A DNA stretch of 38,321 bases, taken from the NCBI GenBank assembly GCA_007117135.1, contig SKHB01000111.1:1-38321 (forward strand), read 5' to 3'. Source of the stretch: Microbacteriaceae bacterium. Its GTDB lineage: Bacteria > Actinomycetota > Actinomycetes > Actinomycetales > Microbacteriaceae. A model generated the notes under the pieces. The model was given only the letters and a program-made list of their open reading frames with translations. It had not been told where the DNA came from and searched no databases. A program made the position numbers and the translations under genes. This document shows, piece by piece, positions 8,642 to 17,636 of the stretch. The first letter of the stretch is position 1. The number at the start of each line of letters is the position of its first letter.

Positions 8642-9885
8642 GTGGTCTCCTTTGCTGGTGCGGCATGGTCAAGACCCTGCCCGGTGGCAATAAATTCCGC
8701 GGAGCGGCTTTTGTGCTCAACGGCACTGCCGGCATCGACCACTGTGGGGTGGTCAGTAGGCACGGCGGGGCCGGGGTCAACGGTTCGAAATTTGAGGGTA
8801 AATGTGGAGCCCTTACCGGGCTGAGACCACACCCGCACCTGGCCGTCGTGGTTTGCGACAATGTGTTTCACAATGCTGAGCCCCAAACCTGTTCCTCCGG
8901 TTTGGCGGGACCTCGCAGGGTCACCTCGATAGAAACGCTCAAAAATGCGCTCGAGTTCTTGCGCGGGAATACCTATTCCCTGATCGGTGACAGACACTTC
9001 CACCATTGCGTTGCGTTCAACAACGCCAATGCCGACTCGGCCCGGGCCTTTCGAATAGGTGATGGCGTTTCTCACCAGGTTGTTCATAGCGGTCACCAGC
9101 GACGATTCATCTCCCGCCACATACGCGCCAGATTTCGCGTTCACAATCAGTTCAATATCGCCTGATTCCGCCACGACCCGGTTGGTGTCTATCGCCCTCA
9201 TCACCACCTGGTCAATGTTCACCGGCACAGGGTTTTGAATGCGGCCGCCGGATTGAAGCCTGGAGAGTTCAATAATGTCGCTGGTGAGCTCAGCAAGCCG
9301 GCCGGATTCTTTTTCCAAACTGGCGGCGAACGTTTTCACCTGGGTGGGGTCATCCGCTGACACAATGAGGGCTTCTGCAAGGAGAGAGATGGCTCCGATA
9401 GGTGTTTTTAGTTCGTGAGAAATGTTGGCAATGAAGTCTCTTCGAACCGCGTCAATGCGGTAAATGTCTGAGCGGTCGTCTGCGACCATCAACAAAAACT
9501 GTGACCCGAGCGGTGCGACACGAACCAGCAGGTGTTGTGGCTGGGCGTTAGTCCGAGGAATTTCAAACTCCTCAAAAAGTTGCCTGTTTGCAACTCGTGC
9601 TCGGTCAACAAGTCTCGCGACCGGCGGCAAACTGACCTCGCGTCCGTCAACGATACCCAGGTCAATGGCCGACCTGGACGCACGGATGACCCGGTTTTTT
9701 GCATCCAACACCACTCCAATGGCGCCGATCACTTCTAAGGCCGTGTCGAGACCGTCCGGAACAGGCTCATGGCCCACCTCTTTGGGCCCGCTCCGGCTGG
9801 ATACAAACCACATGGCGCCAATCATTAAACCGCCGGAAATAATTCCGATGACCAGCGCCCACGGCCACTCCAACCAGATGTTCAC
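8638..9885 (-). CDS. senX3: Sensor histidine kinase SenX3
   Basis: This is a 415-residue membrane kinase. One N-terminal membrane segment spans about residues 8-28. A PAS-like region (about 45-140) follows, then the HisKA motif with phosphorylated His157 (ISHELKTP). The HATPase domain has N-box Asn273, DQGIGIP (301-307) and GTGLGL (332-337). There is no large extracellular loop, as in SenX3, which senses phosphate status through PhoU and the Pst system rather than an outside ligand. The start is GTG 9885, supported by a TACCCT -10 box exactly 6 nt upstream, which implies a leaderless transcript. The phoU gene reads away on the opposite strand. Confidence 0.9.
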   Translation of the reverse strand: MNIWLEWPWALVIGIISGGLMIGAMWFVSSRSGPKEVGHEPVPDGLDTALEVIGAIGVVLDAKNRVIRASRSAIDLGIVDGREVSLPPVARLVDRARVANRQLFEEFEIPRTNAQPQHLLVRVAPLGSQFLLMVADDRSDIYRIDAVRRDFIANISHELKTPIGAISLLAEALIVSADDPTQVKTFAASLEKESGRLAELTSDIIELSRLQSGGRIQNPVPVNIDQVVMRAIDTNRVVAESGDIELIVNAKSGAYVAGDESSLVTAMNNLVRNAITYSKGPGRVGIGVVERNAMVEVSVTDQGIGIPAQELERIFERFYRGDPARSRQTGGTGLGLSIVKHIVANHDGQVRVWSQPGKGSTFTLKFRTVDPGPAVPTDHPTVVDAGSAVEHKSRSAEFIATGQGLDHAAPAKETT

Positions 9886-9891
9886 ACCCTC

Positions 9892-9897
9892 AGGGTA
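9892..9897 (-). promoter_or_regulatory. -10 box of the leaderless senX3-regX3 promoter
   Basis: On the minus strand TACCCT fits TANNNT and is followed by six bases and then GTG 9885. No Shine-Dalgarno sequence is properly spaced. The predicted transcription start therefore falls on the start codon. Confidence 0.55.
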
Positions 9898-10037
9898 CGC
9901 CGATTAACCAGAGAATTCGCATCTATCCTCGCTAAACTGTGGGACACACCAGCAGAGTTCACGAGTGCGCCACTTGCTGTTAACCTGCTCGGGAAAAAAT
10001 CCAAGAGTCCAACGATTCTGGGCCAGTCAGGAGCATC

Positions 10038-10691
10038 ATGCGCGAGCTTTTTCAACAGGAACTCAAAGAATTACAAGACGACCTCGTCGAGATTGCTGGT
10101 CTTGTTCACCAGCAAATGGCCGATGCCGTCACCGCGTTCAACAAATCCGACGTGGAACTTGCCGAATCTGTCATCGCCCGCGATGACCAGATCGACACCG
10201 CTGTGAAAGAACTTGACGAGCAGGCAATCGCCATTTTGGCCAGACAGTCACCTGTTGCCGACGACCTGCGGCTCGTTGTCAGTGCCCTGCGGATCAGTAG
10301 TTCCCTCGAGCGGATGGGGGACATGGCAGAGCACCTTGCTCAGCTTGCCCGGTACCGCTTCCCCGATAAAGTGGTCCCCAAGTCGGTTCGCCCCATTTTC
10401 AAAGACATGGGCAAGCTGGACGTTGAAATGGCCGCCATGTTGGTCGAACTGTTGAAAACGAACGACTTAGTTTTGGCCGAGAAGATCCGCGACGAGGACG
10501 ACCGAGTAGATGCTCTGCATTTGAGTGTGTTCGAGAATGTGCTCAGTGAAGGGTGGAGCGCCGGCGCAGAAACCACTGTCGACGCGACGCTCGCCTCCCG
10601 CTATTTGGAACGGTTCGCAGACCACGCCGTGTCGATCTCGAAGAAGGTCACCTATCTGGCTACTGGGGAGTGGGCTAACAGCGGAGCCTAG
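10038..10691 (+). CDS. phoU: Phosphate signalling protein PhoU
   Basis: This 217-residue all-helical protein has two PhoU repeats, each with the acidic metal-binding pattern. They can be seen around ELDEQAIAIL and RMGDMAEHLAQLA in the first repeat, and around ERFADHAVSISKKV in the second. PhoU links the Pst phosphate transporter to the SenX3 kinase and holds the regulon off when phosphate is plentiful. ATG 10038 follows AGGAG by 4 nt. It is divergent from senX3, with 152 bp between the starts. A TAAACT -10-like box near 9930 in that gap is a plausible phoU promoter. No pst genes are in the window. The 3' end is convergent with gpmA, 26 bp away. Confidence 0.92.
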   Translation: MRELFQQELKELQDDLVEIAGLVHQQMADAVTAFNKSDVELAESVIARDDQIDTAVKELDEQAIAILARQSPVADDLRLVVSALRISSSLERMGDMAEHLAQLARYRFPDKVVPKSVRPIFKDMGKLDVEMAAMLVELLKTNDLVLAEKIRDEDDRVDALHLSVFENVLSEGWSAGAETTVDATLASRYLERFADHAVSISKKVTYLATGEWANSGA

Positions 10692-10717
10692 GCTCGCCCC
10701 CTCCTGCTCCAGGCGAA

Positions 10718-11458
10718 CTATTTTCCCTGCTTGGCGACCGCTGCGGCGCCCGCTGCAGCGGCGTCGGGGTCCAAGTATTGTCCCGGGCCAGAAATACCCA
10801 TCTGTTCGTCCATCTCATACACGAGGGGAATGCCAGTGGGGATATTCAGGTCGGCAATGTCTGCATCAGAAATGCCTTCCAAGTGCTTCACTAAGCCCCG
10901 CAAGCTGTTGCCGTGTGCAACGACAAGGGTGGTGTGACCAACTGCGACATCAACCGCGATATCAGAGTGCCAATAGGGCAACATGCGGTCAATCACTGTT
11001 TTCAGTGACTCGGTGTCGGGGACGTGCCCGCCGATTGCGGCATAGCGGGGGTCATTGTCTTGCGCCCACTCCGACTCCGGGTCAATGGGCGGTGGCGGGG
11101 TGTCAAAACTCCGACGCCACGTCTGAAACTGTTCGTCACCATATTCAGCCAGGGTGTCGGCTTTGTCTTTCCCCTGCAAAGCCCCATAGTGGCGCTCGTT
11201 GAGCCGCCAAGACCGTTTCACCGGAATCCACAGGCGGTCAGCTGAATCAAGCGCCAAGTTGGCTGTTTGAATGGCGCGAGACAACACAGAGGTGTGAACA
11301 ACGTCTGGCAGCAGATTTGCTTCTTTCATCAACTGCCCCGCCCGTGTGGCTTCAGTTTTCCCTTGGTCGGTCAATCGAACATCGACCCAGCCGGTGAAAA
11401 GGTTTTTTTGGTTCCACTCAGAGTTGCCGTGTCGAAGGAGAATGAGATTTCTAGACAT
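10718..11458 (-). CDS. gpmA: 2,3-bisphosphoglycerate-dependent phosphoglycerate mutase
   Basis: This is a 246-residue histidine phosphatase-fold enzyme with the phosphohistidine motif [10 protein letters not shown] at the N-terminus, [14 protein letters not shown], and [16 protein letters not shown] near the end. It interconverts 3- and 2-phosphoglycerate in glycolysis and gluconeogenesis. The length and the LTDQG and ERHYG motifs separate it from broad-specificity phosphatases of the same fold. Its usual actinobacterial position next to phoU/senX3 is kept. The ATG 11458 has a TAGGCT -10 box exactly 6 nt upstream, so it may have its own leaderless promoter although ygfZ ends only 29 bp before it. 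Confidence 0.94.
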   Translation of the reverse strand: MSRNLILLRHGNSEWNQKNLFTGWVDVRLTDQGKTEATRAGQLMKEANLLPDVVHTSVLSRAIQTANLALDSADRLWIPVKRSWRLNERHYGALQGKDKADTLAEYGDEQFQTWRRSFDTPPPPIDPESEWAQDNDPRYAAIGGHVPDTESLKTVIDRMLPYWHSDIAVDVAVGHTTLVVAHGNSLRGLVKHLEGISDADIADLNIPTGIPLVYEMDEQMGISGPGQYLDPDAAAAGAAAVAKQGK

Positions 11459-11464
11459 ACCCTC

Positions 11465-11470
11465 AGCCTA
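11465..11470 (-). promoter_or_regulatory. -10 box of gpmA (leaderless)
   Basis: TAGGCT on the minus strand is followed by GAGGGT and then ATG 11458. The GAGGGT also resembles a ribosome site but is too close to the start to work well. Confidence 0.5.
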
Positions 11471-11487
11471 TAAGCCTGTGGTACTTC

Positions 11488-12534
11488 CTATTTGCCGGGA
11501 AGCTTCGGCGCATTAACCCGACCGGCATCAGGGGTCACCAACATTTCCTGGCTTGCCGCCACGACCCCTTCAGCCATAACCGTAAGAACGTCGTCGCCGG
11601 ACACGGAGCGCTTGATGAGCGCCAAAGCAATGGGGCCCCACTCGTGGTGAGTAGCAGCTCGGGTGATATAACCCACCGTTTTGTCTCCCGCCACAACCGC
11701 AGACCCTCGGTCAGGAAGCGAACTTTCCGAACCATCCAGGTGGAGCAACACAAGCCGTCTCGGCGGGTGCCCCAGATTGTGAACCTTCGCAACTGTTTCC
11801 TGCCCGCGGTAACAGCCCTTATTGAGATGCACGGCTGTTCGAAGCCAGTCGACCTCGTGTGGCAGAGTCTTGTCATCTACTTCGTGGCGAAGACTGGGGC
11901 GCCCTGCTCGAATCTCGGCCGCATCGAGCGCCCAGACGCCGGAGCGTTCACGCTGGGACAATGTGTCCGCACCCGGAGGGACAGCAACATAGGTGAGGCG
12001 AAAACCTGACGCTGGGTGCTCCGAACCAGAGTAGGAAAAACCGCCAGGTTCTCCTCCCGGCCACGGGTCTCGCCACACCACAGAGCCTGCAGGGAAATTC
12101 AGCTCACGGTCGTCCCGCACTGCCCATAACGCATAGACGTTCACGCCTGCGCTGTGGTCAGTTTTGTCAATCTGGGCGCGGAATGTCATCCTCTCCAACC
12201 ACGCCAGGAGTGGGTCGGCAGTGCCCGGTTCAACCAATAGCCAGCTTGTCTCACCGTCGTCGACAACGAGGAACCGGTGTTCGACCCGCCCCTGAGGTGT
12301 CAAAATGAGACTCTCTGTGGTGTGGCCTGAGGGCAGCCCGACCAAAAATTGCGACGACAGGGAATCCAACCATGTCAACCGGTCGGGGCCCGAAATACTG
12401 ATGACGTGATGGTTGTCGAGGGAAATAACAGCATCGCCGGCGAAAAAACGTCTCTGCTCGCCCAGTGGGTCGCCCAAGTGGTGATACCCCGGGATGATCG
12501 GGGCTAGATCGGGAGAACCCGACTCGTGGGACAC
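11488..12534 (-). CDS. ygfZ: YgfZ/GcvT-domain folate-binding protein
   Basis: This protein of about 348 residues carries the YgfZ signature KGCYRGQE followed by VHNLGHPPRRLV. YgfZ-type proteins bind tetrahydrofolate and support assembly or repair of certain iron-sulfur enzymes. The invariant Cys of KGCYxGQE is present. The N-terminal GDPLGEQRR...GDAVISL matches actinobacterial homologues. I choose GTG 12534, 5 nt after the stop of the preceding small gene, because homologues have only about 20 residues before GDPLGEQ. The alternative ATG 12588 would overlap the small gene by 49 bp. It is the last gene of a three-gene minus-strand cluster. Confidence 0.85.
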   Translation of the reverse strand: MSHESGSPDLAPIIPGYHHLGDPLGEQRRFFAGDAVISLDNHHVISISGPDRLTWLDSLSSQFLVGLPSGHTTESLILTPQGRVEHRFLVVDDGETSWLLVEPGTADPLLAWLERMTFRAQIDKTDHSAGVNVYALWAVRDDRELNFPAGSVVWRDPWPGGEPGGFSYSGSEHPASGFRLTYVAVPPGADTLSQRERSGVWALDAAEIRAGRPSLRHEVDDKTLPHEVDWLRTAVHLNKGCYRGQETVAKVHNLGHPPRRLVLLHLDGSESSLPDRGSAVVAGDKTVGYITRAATHHEWGPIALALIKRSVSGDDVLTVMAEGVVAASQEMLVTPDAGRVNAPKLPGK

Positions 12535-12539
12535 AGCGC

Positions 12540-12650
12540 CTAGCGCTGCCCGCGGAACAAGTTCATCAAAACAATTCCCGCCACCCATGCGATGGCGAGC
12601 GCCGCCAACACCAACAGGCCGAGGAAAAAAATTTCAATCGCGAGAAGCAT
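12540..12650 (-). CDS. 36-residue single-span membrane protein
   Basis: ATG 12650 to TAG 12540 encodes 36 residues. The protein has a short start (MLLAIE), an uninterrupted hydrophobic span of about 25 residues, and the basic tail LFRGQR, which predicts an inside C-terminus. It lies 4 nt after the upstream gene's stop and 5 nt before the preferred YgfZ start, in the same direction. That spacing is typical of a real operon member and explains why YgfZ should start at GTG 12534. There is a weak AGGG before the ATG. The function is unknown. Confidence 0.6.
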   Translation of the reverse strand: MLLAIEIFFLGLLVLAALAIAWVAGIVLMNLFRGQR

Positions 12651-12654
12651 GACC

Positions 12655-12921
12655 CTAGTCTACGACGGTTTGTATTTGAAAGAGCACTGCGCCGGCAGCA
12701 GTGAGGACAACACTGCCCGCGGTTGCCCACGACAGCCTCGACACCAGGCTGCCTGAGCGGTATGCGACAACCTGGAGGGCAAAACTGACCAGCACGGATG
12801 CCGCCAACACTGCCACCATCGCGCCGACCCGGCGGCCCTCACTCACACCAAAACCGACCAGGGCAATCCCGGCCGCCGTGAAGAGCCACACTGGCACCAC
12901 GTTGGTCCACATTTTGCCCAT
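12655..12921 (-). CDS. Small three-span membrane protein, unknown function
   Basis: This 88-residue protein has three hydrophobic segments: about residues 6-23, 30-52 and 62-80. Short polar links contain EGRR and YRSG. I do not recognise the family. The ATG 12921 is preceded by TAAAGT exactly 7 nt upstream on the same strand, which supports this start and a leaderless message. The longer frame to 12966 is less likely. It heads a cluster with the 36-residue protein and ygfZ. It is divergent from glnR, with 67 bp between the starts. Confidence 0.7.
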   Translation of the reverse strand: MGKMWTNVVPVWLFTAAGIALVGFGVSEGRRVGAMVAVLAASVLVSFALQVVAYRSGSLVSRLSWATAGSVVLTAAGAVLFQIQTVVD

Positions 12922-12928
12922 ACCCACC

Positions 12929-12934
12929 ACTTTA
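12929..12934 (-). promoter_or_regulatory. -10 box of the small-membrane-protein/ygfZ cluster
   Basis: TAAAGT on the minus strand, then 7 nt, then ATG 12921. Confidence 0.45.
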
Positions 12935-12988
12935 CGGGCGTGACTACACTGGAGGGCACACGACAACTAGTTTCAGGGGGCATCACAC

Positions 12989-13705
12989 ATGGCCACCGTC
13001 CTCATGCTGACATCCGCTGAGGCCTCTGACGTCCTGCCCGCATTGGCGCTTCTCAGCCACCGTGTGAAGACAATTCCGGCCGAACCCGCGGCGCTCGTTC
13101 GCGCCCCGTCAACAGACGTTGTCATCGTTGACGCGCGAAACAACCTGCTTCAAGCCAAAGCACTCTGCCGAATTCTCACGACGACGGGCATGTCCCAGGC
13201 ATTGTTGGCCGTGGTGACAGAGGGCGGAATGCCGGCAGTCAACCAGGAGTGGGATGTGGACGACATTGTCCTTGCCACCGCTGGCCCAGCTGAGGTGGAC
13301 GCGAGAATCCGCTTACTGGTGTCACGGGGGCGTAACTCGGGCGAGTCCGACATGATCTCCTCGTCGGGCGTGGTCATCGACGAGGGTAGCTATCAGGCAA
13401 AAGTGAATGGCCGGCCACTTGACCTCACTTTTAAAGAGTTCGAACTGTTGCGTTTTCTCGTTGGCCACCCCTCACGAGTTTTTACCCGCGAACAACTTCT
13501 CAGCGAAGTGTGGGGGTATGACTATTTTGGGGGCACCCGAACGGTGGATGTTCACGTGAGGCGTCTTCGCGCGAAGCTGGGTGACATGGAATCTCTCATC
13601 GGCACGGTTCGGAATGTTGGATACCGCTTCACGGTGCCCGACGAGGTGCGTGAGCGGGATGACGCAGGCATTGTTTCTGAGGATGCGAGGGCTGAGAACC
13701 AGTGA
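12989..13705 (+). CDS. glnR: Nitrogen-response regulator GlnR (atypical OmpR family)
   Basis: This 238-residue protein closely resembles actinobacterial GlnR. It has an N-terminal receiver-like domain ([18 protein letters not shown] with Asp48, [22 protein letters not shown]). A winged-helix domain follows, with [33 protein letters not shown] and TVRNVGYRF. GlnR controls ammonium assimilation and uptake genes. Typical receivers have an acidic pair near residue 10 that binds Mg; here that site is Ser-Ala-Glu, so regulation by phosphorylation is unlikely, as known for GlnR. ATG 12989 follows AGGGGG by 9 nt. A TACACT -10-like box lies at about 12943. The downstream ppk1 begins 59 bp after the stop. 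Confidence 0.9.
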   Translation: MATVLMLTSAEASDVLPALALLSHRVKTIPAEPAALVRAPSTDVVIVDARNNLLQAKALCRILTTTGMSQALLAVVTEGGMPAVNQEWDVDDIVLATAGPAEVDARIRLLVSRGRNSGESDMISSSGVVIDEGSYQAKVNGRPLDLTFKEFELLRFLVGHPSRVFTREQLLSEVWGYDYFGGTRTVDVHVRRLRAKLGDMESLIGTVRNVGYRFTVPDEVRERDDAGIVSEDARAENQ

Positions 13706-13763
13706 GGCAAACCCGTGCGGGAGTGTCACCTCGTGTTCACCCGAGACTGTTTCGATAAACGCC

Positions 13764-15944
13764 ATGTCACTCTCTGAAGCTGATTACGACGTCGCCACCG
13801 GGGTGGGTGGCGACTTCATCGACGACTATGACGAAGGATCCCACTCCTCTCTGGACCTGCCCGTCGAAAGGTATTTGGACCGGGAGCTCAGCTGGTTGGC
13901 GTTTAACCAGAGAGTGTTGGAACTTGCCGAAGACCCACACACACCCCTCTTGGAACGGGTGAACTTTCTGGCCATTTTTGCCAGCAACTTAGACGAATTC
14001 TTCATGGTTCGAGTAGCCGGGCTGAAGCGCCGCATCGCCACCGGTATTGCCGTGCCCACAAATACGGGGCGAAGCCCTCAGCAAGTGTTGGACGACATTG
14101 CCGAAACGGCCCACGCTTTGCAAGATCGCCACGCCAAGGCCTTCCACGACCTGGTCAAACCTACTCTCGATGACGAAAATATTCACATCGAATTGTGGTC
14201 AGATATGACCGACGAGGACCGGGAAAAACTCCATGAGCTGTTCCAAGAGAAAATCTTCCCTGTTCTCATGCCCCTCGCTGTCGACCCCGCCCACCCTTTT
14301 CCCTACATTTCCGGGCTGTCGTTGAACATGTCAGTGAGGATTCGCAACCCCAAAACACATCGGGTGGAGTTTGCGAGGCTGAAAGTGCCACCCATTTTGC
14401 CCCGTTTTTTGCCTCTCCCCGACGACCACTCCGGCCGAACCCGGTTTGTTGCCATCGAAGACCTGATCGCCCACCACATCGATGAACTTTTTCCCGGAAT
14501 GGAAGTTCTTGCTCACCACGAGTTTCGCGTCACCAGAAACGAAGACGTCGAAATCGACGAAGACGAGAGTGAAAACTTAATTCAGGCTCTTGAGCGCGAA
14601 CTTCTTCGCCGGCGCTTCGGGCCGCCCATTCGCTTGGAAATCACCGACGACATGGACGACGTCACCCGTGAACTGTTGGTGAGCGAGCTGGGGGTGAGTG
14701 AACAGGAGGTGTATCGACTTCCCGCTCCCCTGGGTCTCAACGGGTTGTTCGAACTGGGCTCACTGGACCGACCAGATTTGAAGTATCACAAGCACTTGCC
14801 AGTGACACCGAGACAACTGCAACCACCAGAGCCGACCGACCAGCCAGATATTTTCCGGTCCCTTCACCACGGGGATGTTCTCGTTCACCACCCTTACGAA
14901 TCTTTTGCGACGAGTGTTCAAACCTTTATTGAGCAGGCAGCTGCTGACCCCAGCGTGTTGGCCATCAAGCAGACGCTGTATCGAACAAGCGGTGATTCGC
15001 CCATCATCGAGTCGCTCATCCGAGCCGCTGAAGCGGGCAAGTCAGTTTTGGCTCTCGTTGAAATCAAAGCCCGCTTCGACGAACAGGCAAACATTTCGTG
15101 GGCGAGGAAACTTGAAAAAGCGGGTGTCCACGTTGTGTACGGTCTGGTGGGCCTGAAAACCCACTGCAAGCTGGCGTTGGTGATTCGCCAGGAGTCCGAC
15201 GGAACACTTGGCCACTATTCCCATATTGGAACGGGAAACTACAACCCCAAAACGAGTCGCCTGTATGAGGACTACGGGCTGTTCACCGCCGACCTGCAGG
15301 TCGGAAAAGAAGTCACCAGACTGTTCAACGAACTCTCCGGTTACGCCATCGAGAAGAAGTTCAAACGACTTCTTGTTGCCCCGCGTTATTTGCGCAAGGG
15401 GCTCCTCAAACTCATCCGCAACGAGATTGCCCACCACCAGGCGGGCAAACCTGCTCGGATTGTGTTGAAGCTCAACTCACTAGTTGATGAGGTCATTATC
15501 GACGCCCTCTACCGGGCCAGCCAGGCTGGTGTTCCCGTGGACATTTGGGTGCGGGGCATTTGCGCCCTCGTTCCGGGGGAACCGGGCCTGAGCGACACCA
15601 TCAGAGTCAGAAGTGTGTTGGGTCGATATCTTGAACACTCGAGAGTGTTTTGGTTTGCTGGCGGGGGAAAACCTGAACTGTTCATCGGGTCCGCCGACAT
15701 GATGCACCGAAACTTGGATCGCCGCATCGAAGTGTTGGTGAAACTCACTGACCCCGACCATATCGACCAAATAACAGCTCATCTCGACCGGGGACTGGGT
15801 GATCATGTGTCATCGTGGCATCTTCAGCCATCAGGCGAATGGGTTCGACACGCGACGGATAAAAACGGTGAGCCCCTTCCCGACATTCAAAATGACACCA
15901 TGGCGTTCTTTTCATCACGTCCCCGAACTAGGGCAAAACGGTGA
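13764..15944 (+). CDS. ppk1: Polyphosphate kinase 1
   Basis: This 726-residue enzyme reversibly polymerises the gamma-phosphate of ATP into polyphosphate. The N-terminal domain contains [19 protein letters not shown] (37-55) and [16 protein letters not shown]. The catalytic phospholipase D-like half has His467 in KTHCKL, the expected autophosphorylated residue. It also has [19 protein letters not shown] and [14 protein letters not shown]. The open frame extends upstream to 13581, but that part overlaps glnR, and MSLSEADYD at ATG 13764 gives the usual length. No strong ribosome site is visible. It overlaps mutT1 by 4 nt (GTGA). Confidence 0.94.
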   Translation: MSLSEADYDVATGVGGDFIDDYDEGSHSSLDLPVERYLDRELSWLAFNQRVLELAEDPHTPLLERVNFLAIFASNLDEFFMVRVAGLKRRIATGIAVPTNTGRSPQQVLDDIAETAHALQDRHAKAFHDLVKPTLDDENIHIELWSDMTDEDREKLHELFQEKIFPVLMPLAVDPAHPFPYISGLSLNMSVRIRNPKTHRVEFARLKVPPILPRFLPLPDDHSGRTRFVAIEDLIAHHIDELFPGMEVLAHHEFRVTRNEDVEIDEDESENLIQALERELLRRRFGPPIRLEITDDMDDVTRELLVSELGVSEQEVYRLPAPLGLNGLFELGSLDRPDLKYHKHLPVTPRQLQPPEPTDQPDIFRSLHHGDVLVHHPYESFATSVQTFIEQAAADPSVLAIKQTLYRTSGDSPIIESLIRAAEAGKSVLALVEIKARFDEQANISWARKLEKAGVHVVYGLVGLKTHCKLALVIRQESDGTLGHYSHIGTGNYNPKTSRLYEDYGLFTADLQVGKEVTRLFNELSGYAIEKKFKRLLVAPRYLRKGLLKLIRNEIAHHQAGKPARIVLKLNSLVDEVIIDALYRASQAGVPVDIWVRGICALVPGEPGLSDTIRVRSVLGRYLEHSRVFWFAGGGKPELFIGSADMMHRNLDRRIEVLVKLTDPDHIDQITAHLDRGLGDHVSSWHLQPSGEWVRHATDKNGEPLPDIQNDTMAFFSSRPRTRAKR

Positions 15945-16885
15945 GCAAAAAAAATATGCCCGTCCTAGCAGGTGGGGCGGTGTGTTGGAAAAGGGTTGAC
16001 GGTGAGGTTCGCGTATTGCTCGTCCACCGCACCCAACATAAAGATATTTCCCTACCTAAAGGGAAACTTGACCCGGGTGAGAGCGTTCCAGAGTGCGCGC
16101 AGCGCGAAATCCTCGAAGAAACCGGTCTTCACATCACCCTGGGCGCCTATCTCGGCAACGTCGACTACGTTTTGCCCAGCGGCAAAGACAAAAATGTGTA
16201 CTACTGGGCCGCTGAGGTGGACCCCGGGGAGGCAGAGCGCACCAGCTTTGAGGCAAACAGTGAAATTTCGAAACTGGAATGGGTGGGCTTAGATGACGTC
16301 CACGACCGCCTGAGTTACCCTCAGGACGGGGACATTATTGACCGCTTTGCGCAGCTCGTCCAAACAGGCCAAGAACGAACCTTCCCCCTCGTTCTCGTCC
16401 GGCATGCCAAAGCTATGCCCCCAGAGAACTGGGACGGCCCCGACCATACACGGCCACTCTTGCAAAGAGGTCTCAACCAGGCCAAACGCATTGCCAAGGG
16501 GATGGCGGCGTTTGGCCCGCAGAGAATCGTGTCCAGTCCCGCGGCACGCTGCCTCGCCACCGTTGACCCTCTCGCCCGCATCACGGGGGTTGGTGTGAAA
16601 GTCAAAGGGGGCATCAGCCAAGACTCGTATCGTGCAGATGGCGACAAGCCCAGAAAGGCTGTCAGTAAAGAGGTCGCGAAACAGGTGGGAAGTGTGCTGT
16701 GTTCTCACGGGCCGGTGCTGCCCCAGCTGTTGACAGCAGCTGCGGAAGTGGGAAACGGTGACGGGGTCGCCGCGTTCAGCAAACTGGGAATGTCAACCGG
16801 CCAGTTCACGGTGATTCATTTTTCCCGTGACACTGCCACGCCTCGAATTGTTGCGGTGGAAACACACCAAGCACCCGAAGATTAG
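15941..16885 (+). CDS. mutT1: NUDIX hydrolase fused to a histidine phosphatase (MutT1 type)
   Basis: This is a 314-residue two-domain protein. The NUDIX box is perfect: G-x5-E-x7-RE-I-L-EE-T-G-L at about residues 42-64. A histidine phosphatase domain starts at about residue 146 with [10 protein letters not shown] and ends with [13 protein letters not shown]. Mycobacterial MutT1 has this layout. It hydrolyses 8-oxo-(d)GTP to the diphosphate and then the monophosphate, and also acts on diadenosine polyphosphates. Here it probably sanitises oxidised nucleotides. GTG 15941 overlaps the ppk1 stop, so the two genes are co-translated. The ppk1-mutT1 pairing is common in actinobacteria. Confidence 0.9.
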   Translation: MSKKNMPVLAGGAVCWKRVDGEVRVLLVHRTQHKDISLPKGKLDPGESVPECAQREILEETGLHITLGAYLGNVDYVLPSGKDKNVYYWAAEVDPGEAERTSFEANSEISKLEWVGLDDVHDRLSYPQDGDIIDRFAQLVQTGQERTFPLVLVRHAKAMPPENWDGPDHTRPLLQRGLNQAKRIAKGMAAFGPQRIVSSPAARCLATVDPLARITGVGVKVKGGISQDSYRADGDKPRKAVSKEVAKQVGSVLCSHGPVLPQLLTAAAEVGNGDGVAAFSKLGMSTGQFTVIHFSRDTATPRIVAVETHQAPED

Positions 16886-16888
16886 TTA

Positions 16889-16965
16889 CCTGGTCGCAGA
16901 ACGCCTCTCGGCGCAAGGTCCGCTCGTAGCGGCTAAAAATGGAGCCCGGGGTTACTGCGACCAGG
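16889..16965. other. Folded 77-nt element with an 11-bp closing stem in the mutT1 convergent gap
   Basis: CCTGGTCGCAG (16889-16899) is the exact inverted complement of CTGCGACCAGG (16955-16965). Between them lie hairpins CGCC/GGCG (16902-16905 with 16910-16913), CCGC/GCGG (16920-16923 with 16929-16932) and a competing GGCT/AGCC (16931-16934 with 16943-16946). The result is a cloverleaf-like shape. It is not a tRNA, because it has no T-loop or D-loop consensus. No T tract follows on either strand. It may be an unusual terminator, a small RNA or the relic of a small repeat. Confidence 0.45.
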
Positions 16966-17000
16966 CCCCCACAGTCTACGGCAGTCGCTGAGCGCGCCAC

Positions 17001-17636
17001 TCAGGAAAGGCCGTGTCTTCGCTCCGCATCACCCGCAGTCATCAACTCATCGGCCACCACTCCCCACGCAAGCGACGACTGGGCGAGGCCAACCGAGTCT
17101 GAGCGGTCGTGGGGAACATCGAGAAGGCCGCGCGCGACCAGTTTTGCCAGCGCGCCCACTCGGGTGAGAGCCTCGGCGAGCTCCCCATCAAAAGCGCCAA
17201 AGAACACCGAGTCGATGAGCGCCCTGACACTTTCCGCAGTGATGGGGTCTCTCAGCCCCGCGACCACCGGGTCGATAGTGTCGAGGGAATCGTGGCCGAT
17301 TTCGGCAAGTCGGGCGATATCTTCGGGCTGTTTGAGTATCTGGTCTCTCACCCGATACAACCGCCATAGCGCCCCGGGCAGGCTGACAGCTTGTGCCTCT
17401 GACCACAAATGAGCAACATCGTCCAAGCCCCCGTCGACGATGAAGTTCTTCACACGACGAGACATGTCTCCAGGCAGCGGGGAGTCTGTGGCGCGGCCGA
17501 GAATAAGCAGAGCCGTGTCTCTGGCGAGGCCTGCTTTCCGCTCTGGGTGCGACCGCCACACCGCCTCATCGACGTCTTCCGACCACTCCACCTGCCAGGG
17601 CGGCATGGTGACAGGTTTGTGGGGTCGCTTGCTCAC
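17001..17636 (-). CDS. Conserved actinobacterial hypothetical protein
   Basis: This protein of about 211 residues is largely alpha-helical, with no signal peptide and no Cys pairs. The stretches VAHLWSEAQAVSLPGALWRLYRVRDQI and RVGALAKLVARGLLDVPHD look conserved, and I have an impression of homologues across actinobacteria. I cannot name a domain and do not assign a function. GTG 17636 is my preferred start. A GTG at 17681 and an ATG at 17612 are alternatives, and none has a convincing ribosome site. A 146-nt hairpin-rich leader precedes it. It ends convergently with mutT1. Confidence 0.7.
   Translation of the reverse strand: MSKRPHKPVTMPPWQVEWSEDVDEAVWRSHPERKAGLARDTALLILGRATDSPLPGDMSRRVKNFIVDGGLDDVAHLWSEAQAVSLPGALWRLYRVRDQILKQPEDIARLAEIGHDSLDTIDPVVAGLRDPITAESVRALIDSVFFGAFDGELAEALTRVGALAKLVARGLLDVPHDRSDSVGLAQSSLAWGVVADELMTAGDAERRHGLS

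Noticed and set aside
10685-10696. GAGCCTAGGCTC palindrome as terminator between phoU and gpmA
   Set aside because: The stem has almost no loop (5+5 around TA), and no T tract follows, so it is unlikely to terminate transcription.
13581-13763. N-terminal extension of PPK1
   Set aside because: The frame is open but overlaps the end of glnR, whose reading frame is conserved to GYRF. ATG 13764 gives the usual PPK1 length.
16889-16965. tRNA gene on either strand
   Set aside because: The length (77 nt) and closing stem look tRNA-like, but there is no TTCGA T-loop, no D-loop consensus and no CCA or proper anticodon loop.
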